This document shows, piece by piece, positions 36,553-44,926 of a DNA stretch of 64,000 nt (positions are counted from its first letter, which is position 1; every line of letters starts with the position of its first letter). The notes below the pieces were generated by a model that was not told the DNA's origin, made no database searches, and saw nothing but the letters and a program-made list of their open reading frames with translations. Origin of the DNA: Symbiopectobacterium purcellii_A (GTDB lineage: Bacteria > Pseudomonadota > Gammaproteobacteria > Enterobacterales > Enterobacteriaceae); assembly GCF_052050035.1 (NCBI RefSeq), contig NZ_CP189882.1, forward strand, positions 124,001 through 188,000. Reading direction: 5' to 3'. The translations under genes were made by a program, and so were the position numbers.

Positions 36553-37655
36553 GCCCCATTCCCAGTCGAAATGCAACAAAGTGACCCACTGGCCAGACCC
36601 GGATAAAATCACCGTTCTGGCCCTACTGGAGATCCCGTTGCATGCAGGGAAAACATCTGACTCACAAAGAGCGGTTCTACATCGAAAAACGGCGTGGTGA
36701 TGGGGTTAACCAGGCCACCATCGCCCGGGAACTGGAGCTTCCTCGTTCTACCATCAGCAGGGAGCTCAGACGCAATACCGACGCCGCTTTCAACGGGGTC
36801 TATTCCTGCAGAAGGGCCGAAACGTTGGCCAGAGGGCGGCGGCAGAAAACAGGGCCGGACAGCGTGATTAACCAGCTTGAACCGCACATTCAGGACTTTA
36901 TCAGAACGGCGCTGTCTACCCACACCTCACCTGAGGTCATCAGTGGGCGCCTGGTCCTGGAATTTGGCCTGTCCGTCAGCAAGAACTCGCTCTATCGCTA
37001 TATCCAGCAGGAGCGCCGGGCCGGCGGTGAGCTGTATCAGCAGCTCCCTCATCGGGGTAAACGGTATAACTATCAGACCGATGAGAACAAACGCGGTCCT
37101 ATTCCCAACCGTGTTGGCATTGAGCAGCGGCCGGCCGTTGCTGACCTCAAGCAGGAACCCGGGCATTTCGAGATTGACACCATCTTTGGCAAAGATCAGA
37201 AATCATTCCTGCTGACGGTGGTCGATAAAGCCGTCAAGCTGGTCATCATTCGCAAACTGCCCAACAAGCGAGCAGAGACAGTGGTAGCGGCCTTCAGGGA
37301 CATCGTTGCCAATACCTTCTGCGAGTTTAAAACCCTGACTGCTGACAACGGTTCTGAATTTTCCCAGCACGGGGAAATTACAAAAGTCACGGGGGCACCG
37401 GTCTACTTTGCCCGGCCATATCATTCCTGGGAACGCGGGTTGAATGAGCATACCAACGGGCTGATACGGCGTTTTTACCCGAAGGGAACGGACTTCAATT
37501 ATGTCACCCATCGCAAGGTTGCAGCACTCGAACACCTGCTCAATACGCGAGGCCGAAAATCGCTGGGTTACCGTTCTCCAAATGAGGTATTTTTAACGCA
37601 CTTACAGGCGGCATAATGCCCTACCGTTTTGTTGCGTTTCGACTGGGAATGGGGC
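36553..37655 (+). mobile_element. IS30-family element copy b (1103 bp)
   Basis: Ends GCCCCATTCCCAGTCGAAA and its inverse. The flanks differ (CGAT at the left, CCAT at the right), so there is no target duplication, consistent with rearrangement after insertion. It is nearly identical to copy d and forms an inverted pair with copy c around 411 bp of host DNA. Confidence 0.93.
36642..37616 (+). CDS. IS30-family transposase (copy b), intact
   Basis: A 324-residue transposase. An N-terminal HTH_38-type domain (HLTHKERFYIEKRRGDG, ATIARELELPRSTISRELRR) precedes the DDE core with FEIDTIFGKDQKSFLL (Asp), TLTADNGSEF (Asp) and YHSWERGLNEHTNGLIRRFY (Glu). Frame intact, probably functional. Confidence 0.92.
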   Translation: MQGKHLTHKERFYIEKRRGDGVNQATIARELELPRSTISRELRRNTDAAFNGVYSCRRAETLARGRRQKTGPDSVINQLEPHIQDFIRTALSTHTSPEVISGRLVLEFGLSVSKNSLYRYIQQERRAGGELYQQLPHRGKRYNYQTDENKRGPIPNRVGIEQRPAVADLKQEPGHFEIDTIFGKDQKSFLLTVVDKAVKLVIIRKLPNKRAETVVAAFRDIVANTFCEFKTLTADNGSEFSQHGEITKVTGAPVYFARPYHSWERGLNEHTNGLIRRFYPKGTDFNYVTHRKVAALEHLLNTRGRKSLGYRSPNEVFLTHLQAA

Positions 37656-38066
37656 CCATTTCGCCATCGCCTGAATCGCAACAAACTGATACTGACTATC
37701 GTAGAACTGGTGCCAAATGGCATGGGCATTGCCGTTGGTCGCCACCGGCAAGGTTTTGAACGCAGAACGCTGCATCAACGCAGCCAAACGCTTGGTGTCT
37801 TCCACCGTGTCCGCCCCCGGTCCCACGCCAACCCACTTGTTCGCCGTGTTGTAGTTTTTCCAGTTAGCCCCCGTGACAATCACCACATCCGGACGAGCGC
37901 TGATGATAAATTCCGGATTCAAGGTGCCAAAGGTACCGGGGATCGCCGTTTTGGCGATATTGCTCCCACCGGCAACTTCCACCATTTTGCCAAAGTTTTC
38001 ATCACCAAAGGACATGCATCACTCATCATCATAGCCGCCAGCACGATCGATCATCACTTTCGGACG
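37656..38066 (-). pseudogene. Second iron-type ABC binding protein, internal fragment with nonsense codon
   Basis: On the minus strand the frame reads RPKVMIDRAGGYDDE, a TGA, then CMSFGDENFGKMVEVAGGSN, KTAIPGTFGTLNPEFIISAR and AIWHQFYDSQYQFVAIQAMA. This is the C-terminal half of a binding protein paralogous to the one at 35254. Both ends are cut by IS30 copies and the orientation is opposite to the intact paralogue. The TGA probably replaces a Cys codon, since the paralogue has ACCFSHKD at the same place. Confidence 0.8.
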
Positions 38067-39169
38067 GCCCCATTCCCAGTCGAAACGCAACAAAACGGTA
38101 GGGCATTATGCCGCCTGTAAGTGCGTTAAAAATACCTCATTTGGAGAACGATAACCCAGCGATTTTCTGCCTCGCGTATTGAGCAGGTGTTCGAGTGCTG
38201 CAACCTTGCGATGGGTGACATAATTGAAGTCCGTTCCCTTCGGGTAAAAACGCCGTATCAGCCCGTTGGTATGCTCATTCAACCCGCGTTCCCAGGAATG
38301 ATATGGCCGGGCAAAGTAGACCGGTGCCCCCGTGACTTTTGTAATTTCCCCGTGCTGGGAAAATTCAGAACCGTTGTCAGCAGTCAGGGTTTTAAACTCG
38401 CAGAAGGTATTGGCAACGATGTCCCTGAAGGCCGCTACCACTGTCTCTGCTCGCTTGTTGGGCAGTTTGCGAATGATGACCAGCTTGACGGCTTTATCGA
38501 CCACAGTCAGCAGGAATGATTTCTGATCTTTGCCAAAGATGGTGTCAATCTCGAAATGCCCGGGTTCCTGCTTGAGGTCAGCAACGGCCGGCCGCTGCTC
38601 AATGCCAACACGGTTGGGAATAGGACCGCGTTTGTTCTCATCGGTCTGATAGTTATACCGTTTACCCCGATGAGGGAGCTGCTGATACAGCTCACCGCCG
38701 GCCCGGCGCTCCTGCAGGATATAGCGATAGAGCGAGTTCTTGCTGACGGACAGGCCAAATTCCAGGACCAGGCGCCCACTGATGACCTCAGGTGAGGTGT
38801 GGGTAGACAGCGCCGTTCTGATAAAGTCCTGAATGTGCGGTTCAAGCTGGTTAATCACGCTGTCCGGCCGTGTTTTCTGCCGCCGCCCTCTGGCCAACGT
38901 TTCGGCCCTTCTGCAGGAATAGACCCCGTTGAAAGCGGCGTCGGTATTGCGTCTGAGTTCCCTGCTGATGGTAGAACGAGGAAGCTCCAGTTCCCGGGCG
39001 ATGGTGGCCTGGTTAACCCCATCACCACGCCGTTTTTCGATGTAGAACCGCTCTTTGTGAGTCAGATGTTTTCCCTGCATGCAACGGGATCTCCAGTAGG
39101 GCCAGAACGGTGATTTTATCCGGGTCTGGCCAGTGGGTCACTTTGTTGCATTTCGACTGGGAATGGGGC
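38067..39169 (-). mobile_element. IS30-family element copy c (1103 bp, inverted relative to b)
   Basis: Same ends as copy b. The flanks GACG and CGGG give no duplication. A few substitutions separate it from b and d (for example RQKTRPDSV versus RQKTGPDSV). Its right end truncates the zevB-like gene by a few codons. Confidence 0.93.
38106..39080 (-). CDS. IS30-family transposase (copy c), intact
   Basis: A 324-residue DDE transposase with the same domain order as copy b and all catalytic blocks preserved. The differences from copies b and d are the Arg in RQKTRPDSV and the Leu in YILQER. Confidence 0.92.
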   Translation of the reverse strand: MQGKHLTHKERFYIEKRRGDGVNQATIARELELPRSTISRELRRNTDAAFNGVYSCRRAETLARGRRQKTRPDSVINQLEPHIQDFIRTALSTHTSPEVISGRLVLEFGLSVSKNSLYRYILQERRAGGELYQQLPHRGKRYNYQTDENKRGPIPNRVGIEQRPAVADLKQEPGHFEIDTIFGKDQKSFLLTVVDKAVKLVIIRKLPNKRAETVVAAFRDIVANTFCEFKTLTADNGSEFSQHGEITKVTGAPVYFARPYHSWERGLNEHTNGLIRRFYPKGTDFNYVTHRKVAALEHLLNTRGRKSLGYRSPNEVFLTHLQAA

Positions 39170-40219
39170 CGGGCGGATACCACCGGTAATGGCAGGTTGC
39201 GCAGAGAGATAAAGCAGAATGCCCGCACCAAACAGCACCATCCCCCCCGCCAGCGATAGCGTGCTCCAGGCAGTCTGTTGCCACAGCGCAGGCGCACGCG
39301 AACGCCCCATGCGTTCAATCACCCGGCGACAAAAGAATACCAGCAGCGCCAACACCGAGAGAGTAATGGCCGTGCCCAGCGCCATGGCGAGCGCAGAAGC
39401 AACGCCCCAGGCAAACACGCCGATCACTTTGGAGAACAACAGCACCAGGATGGCCCCCGAGCAGGGACGCAACCCCATAGCAAATACCACTGCCACGCGG
39501 GTACGCCAGCCATCACCACGTTGCAATTCTTCCTGGGAAGGGAGATGACGATGGCCGCAACCGCATACGCCATCATCCGTCACGGGTGATAACGGCGCTA
39601 ACGGCAGTGGGCGCACCTCTGCAGTTAGCGCGTGAATACGCTGAATACTTGGTTTGCTGGCATGTCGGGCATGGGTAACCGCCGTCCACAGACGTTTAAG
39701 GGCACGCACGCTGAGCCACAATCCCAGTAGCGCCACCAGCATAAAACTGGCCTTTTCCATCCAGAAACTGCTGGCGTGCAGTGCCCGGCTGGAGAGTTGC
39801 AACACCCCCAGCGTCACGCTCACCAAGCCAATCGCCATCATGCCTTGCAGCAGCGAGGATGCCAGCGTCAGTTTCAGACTGTTTGTGAGCTGCGTCGGGT
39901 GGGTGGCAAGGTAAGTCGTGATCACCACTTTACCATGACCCGGCCCCACAGCATGCAAGATGCCGTAGACCAGACTGAACGCCAGCAGGCTCAGCCCCGC
40001 CTGATGCGGCTGTTCGTGCACCGCCTCAAACAGCGCTGACATCTGCTGATGCATCACCTTCTGCCAGGCAATGCTTTGCAGCAGAATATCCGGCCAATAG
40101 CGCAGCGCCACCTGAGCCCCCAGCGCCAGCAGCAATAAAAAAGCCGCTAACGGCCACAGGCCAAAGCACAGTCTCAAGGTGAGATTGCGTTTTCGTTTTT
40201 CAAACACGGTCAGTGGCAT
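39170..40219 (-). CDS. NicO-family metal transporter (ZevB-like), C-terminus cut by IS30
   Basis: A polytopic inner-membrane protein of the nickel/cobalt transporter NicO family. Features include HAVGPGHGKVVITTYLATHP (the HX4-DH-like GHGK segment), LRPCSGAILVLLFS (the R-P-C-S-G motif), a His-rich loop (CGCGHRHLPS) and about seven hydrophobic helices. Paired with the upstream DUF1007 gene it resembles ZevAB, described for zinc uptake in Haemophilus. The ATG at 40219 overlaps the stop of its partner by 10 bp. The native sequence ends at GGIRP, and IS-encoded residues follow to a stop at 39116. Only a handful of C-terminal residues seem lost, so it may still work. Confidence 0.8.
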
Positions 40220-40884
40220 TCCAACGTAATCTGTTGTGCAAACTGTTTGCCCAACGCCAGATCCTCATCGGGGGCATCGGCTTTATCCAGCGACAGCGCA
40301 TAAGAGCGTAAATCAGCACTGGGTTTTGGGGTAAACAGCGCTGTTTTACAGTGTTCTGCCAGCACAGGGGCAAGGCGCACAGCGTTTTTATCCTGATAGG
40401 ACATATCGACAAAATAGGTCTGGTCAAAGGTAGAAATCTGTAGCGGCGCGCCTTTCAAAGGCTGCGGGTGCGCCAGCGGCAGCACAAACTCCAGCACGGC
40501 TTTATTGCCCTGCCGCGACAAATGATATTCTGTCGGCATCGGTTGAAATTTCACCGCCACGTTATCCCGGTAGATCTCAGTAAAATAGTGCTGACCCAAC
40601 ACGTTCGCCATCACTTCCGCCGCCAGTTTTTTCCAGATTTCAGAGTCACTCTTCGCCTTGCCCGCATCGTAGAGCAGATCGGCTGAGGTGATGGGATCCA
40701 TCGTCCAGTGCATACGCAACCCGGTGATGGTGTCATTCTCACCTTCAACCGTGGTTTGGATATCGATGAAACTGTGGGGATGCGCCCACACCGAAGGCGA
40801 GGCAAGCGGTAGCAGCGAGAACAACACGCCCCACCGCCACCCTAACCGAGCACAACAGCGACCGAAAGTGTTATAAAGTAACAT
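40210..40884 (-). CDS. DUF1007 periplasmic protein (ZevA-like)
   Basis: Secreted protein with a hydrophobic signal segment (WGVLFSLLPLASPSVWA), after which the mature protein begins HPHSFIDIQTTVEGEND. The leading His pair suits metal binding. DUF1007 proteins pair with NicO transporters (ZevA with ZevB). I prefer ATG 40884 (MLLYNTFGRCC) to the ATG 45 bp upstream because the latter adds a non-signal extension. It is translationally coupled to the zevB-like gene. Intact. Confidence 0.78.
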   Translation of the reverse strand: MLLYNTFGRCCARLGWRWGVLFSLLPLASPSVWAHPHSFIDIQTTVEGENDTITGLRMHWTMDPITSADLLYDAGKAKSDSEIWKKLAAEVMANVLGQHYFTEIYRDNVAVKFQPMPTEYHLSRQGNKAVLEFVLPLAHPQPLKGAPLQISTFDQTYFVDMSYQDKNAVRLAPVLAEHCKTALFTPKPSADLRSYALSLDKADAPDEDLALGKQFAQQITLECH

Positions 40885-40965
40885 AATGTATCGTCTCTTG
40901 ACGCAGACGATGACACCCGAACGTTCCAAGTGTCATCCTATTCCGAAATGAACGTGATGCCCGGT

Positions 40966-42114
40966 TTATGTGTGTTGAACAGGCGTGGCAGGTCGCAAAA
41001 ACAGCGCGGGAACCACCAGCGCCGCCATTACCCAAAAGGTGGCGTGTTGCAGATGCTCAAACAAAAAGCCCGATACCACCGTCATCACCGCAATGCTGCC
41101 GCCCATCGCCAGTGCCGAGTAGACGGCCTGCAAGCGCAGAACGTCGCCACCGCTACGCGCAGAAATAAAGCGCATCGCGGCCAGATGGCACAGGGTAAAG
41201 GTACCGCAGTGCAATATCTGTATCACAATCAACCAGGGCAATGCTACGGTGGCCCCCATCAGCCCCCAGCGCACAATGCCTGCCACCGCTGACAGCAGCA
41301 ACAAGTCGCGGGCGCTAAAACGCGCAAACCAGCGTTTGCTGAACATAAATACCACGACCTCGGCCACCACCCCCAGCGACCACAAATAGCCAATCACCGC
41401 TGGCGAAAACCCCGCATCCTGCCAGTAGATAACGCTAAACCCATAATAGGCTGCGTGCGCCCCTTGCAACAACGCCACGCAGAGCAAAAAGCGCCACACG
41501 CCCGTTTCACGCAGTAATGTCGGCCAGTGAGTGACCGGTGCGGCATGCTCGCCGCCTGCGCTGGCCAGTGGCATAACAGAAGGTTGCAGCTGCATGCCCA
41601 ACAGCATACACACCAACCCGACGGTCAGCGTTGCCAGGATTGCCGTGTGCCCCCAAGCAGCCACCAATTCACCGGTGACGGCAGAGCCAATCACAAAGGC
41701 TATCGATCCCCAGACGCGCACTTTGCCATAGTCCATAGCGATCTGGCGTTGCCAGGTGGCGGCCAGCCCATCGTTGAGCGGCACCAGCGGTGAAAAGAAC
41801 AAATTAAAGCCCACAATCACCAGCAGCAGCCACACCCAGGCATTGCCCATCCAGAAACCCAGCGCGAGGAGCAGCGACAGCAACGCCAAAAGACGTATCG
41901 CATTAATCAGGTGAGCGGGATTTTTTACACAAGGCGTAATGAAGAGACTTCCGATACAACGTGCGACTAGCCCGGCACCGAGCAGCAAACCGATCTCTTC
42001 CGCGCTAAGACCTTCCTCTTTTAGCCAGCCGCTCCAGAACGGCAGGAAAATGCCGTAGCAAAAAAAGTAGGTAAAATAACTGAGCGCCAGCCAGTAGGTG
42101 GATTGCAAAAACAT
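40966..42114 (-). CDS. hcaT: MFS transporter of the HcaT (3-phenylpropionate permease-like) family
   Basis: A 382-residue, 12-helix major facilitator. It opens MFLQSTYWLALSYFTYFF and includes FWSGWLKEEGLSAEEIG, YGKVRVWGSIAFVIGSA and AYYGFSVIYWQDAGFSPAVI. These match HcaT/nucleoside-proton-symporter-like permeases, and the place between suhB and glyA is that of hcaT in E. coli. The aromatic hca degradation genes are not next to it. ATG 42114 is preceded by GGAGAGACG. An IS5-like element lies only 36 bp upstream of the start, so the native promoter is probably displaced. Confidence 0.85.
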   Translation of the reverse strand: MFLQSTYWLALSYFTYFFCYGIFLPFWSGWLKEEGLSAEEIGLLLGAGLVARCIGSLFITPCVKNPAHLINAIRLLALLSLLLALGFWMGNAWVWLLLVIVGFNLFFSPLVPLNDGLAATWQRQIAMDYGKVRVWGSIAFVIGSAVTGELVAAWGHTAILATLTVGLVCMLLGMQLQPSVMPLASAGGEHAAPVTHWPTLLRETGVWRFLLCVALLQGAHAAYYGFSVIYWQDAGFSPAVIGYLWSLGVVAEVVVFMFSKRWFARFSARDLLLLSAVAGIVRWGLMGATVALPWLIVIQILHCGTFTLCHLAAMRFISARSGGDVLRLQAVYSALAMGGSIAVMTVVSGFLFEHLQHATFWVMAALVVPALFLRPATPVQHT

Positions 42115-42150
42115 CGTCTCTCCTTCTTCCTGTAACTGGCGCAGCACTAT

Positions 42151-43187
42151 AAACTAGTTGCTGAATAGAGACTTGCATTTTTTGTCAGGCTATTGAGAAT
42201 AAAAAGAGGTTTAACTTAGAGAATAAAGGTTTGAAATGATCAACAAAGAGCGGTTGTTACGAGATAATCGTTTATGTAAAGCAATCATTGGATTATCAGT
42301 CGAAGAATTGAAAAATTTAGCCGCTGAATTTTCAGCTTGTTATTTGATTTATCGGAAAAAGAATCGAAAAGATCACGAGCGGCAGATGGGTGCAGGGCAG
42401 AAAGGATTTATCCCAACCCCATTAGATAAACTGCTTTTTATTTTATTGTATTTAAAATGTTATCCGACCTATGATTTGCAAGGACTTCTTTTTGGTTTAG
42501 ATAGAACACGGGTATGTCGCTGGGTAAAAATATTATTGCCGGTTTTAGAGATGACCTTGGGGCGAGAATGTGTTTTGCCCGCTCGTCAAATTCGCTCTGC
42601 TGAGGAATTTTTTCGCGCCTTTCCTGGAGTTAAAGACGTCTTTATTGATGGGACAGAGCGACCTGTCCAAAAGCCTAAGAATCTGCGTCGGCGAAAAAAA
42701 ATGTATTCGGGAAAGAAAAGACAGACCACTCGAAAAGGGCTTATTATGACTGACGAAACAAGGCAAATTGGATTTATCCCCATGAGCAAAAATGGGCGCC
42801 GTCACGATAAACGCTTACTCGATAAAGTCGATATAATTCGCCATATTCCTCCTGAGGTAACCATCTGGGCAGATACCGGTTTTCAAGGTATAGATAAACA
42901 GCATCCTAATACACAAATCCCAAAAAAAGGAACTCGAAAAAGACCTTTATCGCCTGAACAAAAACAAGAAAATAAAATAATCTCGGGCATCCGTATTACA
43001 GTTGAACACGCCATCGCGGGTATCAAGCGCCTCGGTTGCATGACCCAAATTTTACGGAATCGTAGACCCTTTATTGATGATACCTTCTTACTCCTTAGCG
43101 CCGGTCTTTGGAATTTCCATCTCAGAACAGCGTAAAATTTACTTCAATCACCGAAACACCCTTATTTCACTATTAAGCAACACGCTT
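42151..43187 (+). mobile_element. IS5-like element copy 2 (1037 bp, complete)
   Basis: Ends identical to copy 1 (AAACTAGTTGCTG at the left, the inverse of AAGCGTGTTGCTT at the right). The 3-bp flanks differ (TAT and ATT), so there is no target duplication and the two sides were probably brought together by a deletion. The left flank is the hcaT leader and the right flank is an autotransporter fragment. Confidence 0.9.
42236..43135 (+). CDS. IS5-like transposase (HTH_Tnp_4/DDE_Tnp_4), intact
   Basis: A 299-residue transposase. The N-terminal helix-turn-helix (LDKLLFILLYLKCYPTYDLQ, LLFGLDRTRVCRWVKILLP) is followed by the DDE region FIDGTERPVQKPKNLRRRKK, WADTGFQGIDKQHPNTQIP and TVEHAIAGIKRLGCMTQILR. 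Subgroup likely ISL2 or IS427-like by these domains and the 3-bp duplication seen at copy 1. Confidence 0.88.
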   Translation: MINKERLLRDNRLCKAIIGLSVEELKNLAAEFSACYLIYRKKNRKDHERQMGAGQKGFIPTPLDKLLFILLYLKCYPTYDLQGLLFGLDRTRVCRWVKILLPVLEMTLGRECVLPARQIRSAEEFFRAFPGVKDVFIDGTERPVQKPKNLRRRKKMYSGKKRQTTRKGLIMTDETRQIGFIPMSKNGRRHDKRLLDKVDIIRHIPPEVTIWADTGFQGIDKQHPNTQIPKKGTRKRPLSPEQKQENKIISGIRITVEHAIAGIKRLGCMTQILRNRRPFIDDTFLLLSAGLWNFHLRTA

Positions 43188-43505
43188 ATTGTCGCTGGCA
43201 GAAATTAAACCGGAGTTGGTTATCGAACCGATCGAACCGGTGTTATACAGCCCATCATTGCCCGTAATGATACCGGCATTGCTGATTGAGCCAATGGTCG
43301 AGGAGTTGGTGACGCCGAAATCGGTTCCGGTGATCGTACCGGTATTGGTTATGCTCAGATAATCCTGCGCAGTTGTGATGCTCAGGCCGCTGATATTCGT
43401 GGAAACATCGATCTATGCAGCGGATGATGGGTAAGTAAAAAGGACACCTAGTACGGCACTTACTGCCACCACCAACGGTTTGACTTTGAATGACGAAGAC
43501 CTCAT
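43188..43505 (-). pseudogene. Autotransporter N-terminal remnant with a nonsense codon
   Basis: From ATG 43505 (MRSSSFKVKPLVVAVSAVLG then VLFTYPSSAA) there is a classical signal peptide immediately followed by an in-frame TAG (near 43412). The frame then continues IDVSTNISGLSITTAQDYLS and a repetitive Ser/Thr/Gly/Asn passenger (NTGTITGTDFGV, IGSISNAGIITGNDGLYNTG). It stops at the IS5-like element. The passenger repeats resemble autotransporter adhesins. Dead by both truncation and stop codon. The AT-rich 43506-43644 stretch is its leader, with no other gene seen. Confidence 0.75.
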
Positions 43506-43644
43506 CCGGTACTTCCCCCAAAATAATATAACTAATTGATATTTAATAAATCATCTGATATCGATAGCCTTTTAATTAATAACGATGAATAAAAATGATT
43601 TACCGTTATTAATTAGAAGAAACCTTCCTGAAAACAACATGTTT

Positions 43645-44747
43645 GCCCCATTCCCAGTCGAAACGCAACAAAACGGTAGGGCATTATGCCGCCTGTAAGT
43701 GCGTTAAAAATACCTCATTTGGAGAACGATAACCCAGCGATTTTCTGCCTCGCGTATTGAGCAGGTGTTCGAGTGCTGCAACCTTGCGATGGGTGACATA
43801 ATTGAAGTCCGTTCCCTTCGGGTAAAAACGCCGTATCAGCCCGTTGGTATGCTCATTCAACCCGCGTTCCCAGGAATGATATGGCCGGGCAAAGTAGACC
43901 GGTGCCCCCGTGACTTTTGTAATTTCCCCGTGCTGGGAAAATTCAGAACCGTTGTCAGCAGTCAGGGTTTTAAACTCGCAGAAGGTATTGGCAACGATGT
44001 CCCTGAAGGCCGCTACCACTGTCTCTGCTCGCTTGTTGGGCAGTTTGCGAATGATGACCAGCTTGACGGCTTTATCGACCACCGTCAGCAGGAATGATTT
44101 CTGATCTTTGCCAAAGATGGTGTCAATCTCGAAATGCCCGGGTTCCTGCTTGAGGTCAGCAACGGCCGGCCGCTGCTCAATGCCAACACGGTTGGGAATA
44201 GGACCGCGTTTGTTCTCATCGGTCTGATAGTTATACCGTTTACCCCGATGAGGGAGCTGCTGATACAGCTCACCGCCGGCCCGGCGCTCCTGCTGGATAT
44301 AGCGATAGAGCGAGTTCTTGCTGACGGACAGGCCAAATTCCAGGACCAGGCGCCCACTGATGACCTCAGGTGAGGTGTGGGTAGACAGCGCCGTTCTGAT
44401 AAAGTCCTGAATGTGCGGTTCAAGCTGGTTAATCACGCTGTCCGGCCCTGTTTTCTGCCGCCGCCCTCTGGCCAACGTTTCGGCCCTTCTGCAGGAATAG
44501 ACCCCGTTGAAAGCGGCGTCGGTATTGCGTCTGAGCTCCCTGCTGATGGTAGAACGAGGAAGCTCCAGTTCCCGGGCGATGGTGGCCTGGTTAACCCCAT
44601 CACCACGCCGTTTTTCGATGTAGAACCGCTCTTTGTGAGTCAGATGTTTTCCCTGCATGCAACGGGATCTCCAGTAGGGCCAGAACGGTGATTTTATCCG
44701 GGTCTGGCCAGTGGGTCACTTTGTTGCATTTAGAGTGGGAATGGGGC
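43645..44747 (-). mobile_element. IS30-family element copy d (1103 bp) with GTTT flanks
   Basis: Same ends as copies b and c. GTTT occurs at 43641-43644 and 44748-44751, the only IS30 copy here with a visible direct repeat, so it is probably an undisturbed insertion. It is nearly identical to copy b. The stretch 44748-44876 to its right shows no gene. Confidence 0.93.
43684..44658 (-). CDS. IS30-family transposase (copy d), intact
   Basis: A 324-residue DDE transposase identical in all visible key segments to copy b (RQKTGPDSV, YIQQERRAGGELYQQ). Probably active. Confidence 0.92.
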   Translation of the reverse strand: MQGKHLTHKERFYIEKRRGDGVNQATIARELELPRSTISRELRRNTDAAFNGVYSCRRAETLARGRRQKTGPDSVINQLEPHIQDFIRTALSTHTSPEVISGRLVLEFGLSVSKNSLYRYIQQERRAGGELYQQLPHRGKRYNYQTDENKRGPIPNRVGIEQRPAVADLKQEPGHFEIDTIFGKDQKSFLLTVVDKAVKLVIIRKLPNKRAETVVAAFRDIVANTFCEFKTLTADNGSEFSQHGEITKVTGAPVYFARPYHSWERGLNEHTNGLIRRFYPKGTDFNYVTHRKVAALEHLLNTRGRKSLGYRSPNEVFLTHLQAA

Positions 44748-44876
44748 GTTTGCGATAAGAACTGTCTCAAAGGGTAGACGGGGCGTGGGAGAAAACTTTC
44801 ATATTCTGATTCTTGCGCTAAGCGCATACAGGCTTGTATATCAGAGAGTTACGCGAAGATAGTGAGGAAAAGCGGT

Positions 44877-44906
44877 AAAAAAAACGCCAGCCCGAAGGCT
44901 GGCGTT
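44877..44906 (-). terminator. Terminator of glyA
   Basis: A perfect 10-bp stem AACGCCAGCC/GGCTGGCGTT with loop CGAA. On the minus strand it is followed by a T8 run. It lies 20 bp past the glyA stop. Confidence 0.92.
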
Positions 44907-44926
44907 AACTTACAGGTTACTGGCGA

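Noticed and set aside
36553..39169. Inverted IS30 pair as a functional composite transposon
   Set aside because: The 411 bp inside is a broken gene fragment and the outer flanks (CGAT and CGGG) are not a target repeat, so there is no evidence that the unit moved as a whole.
44748..44876. Possible gene or small RNA between IS30 copy d and the glyA terminator
   Set aside because: No ORF, promoter-hairpin pairing or recognisable RNA motif seen.
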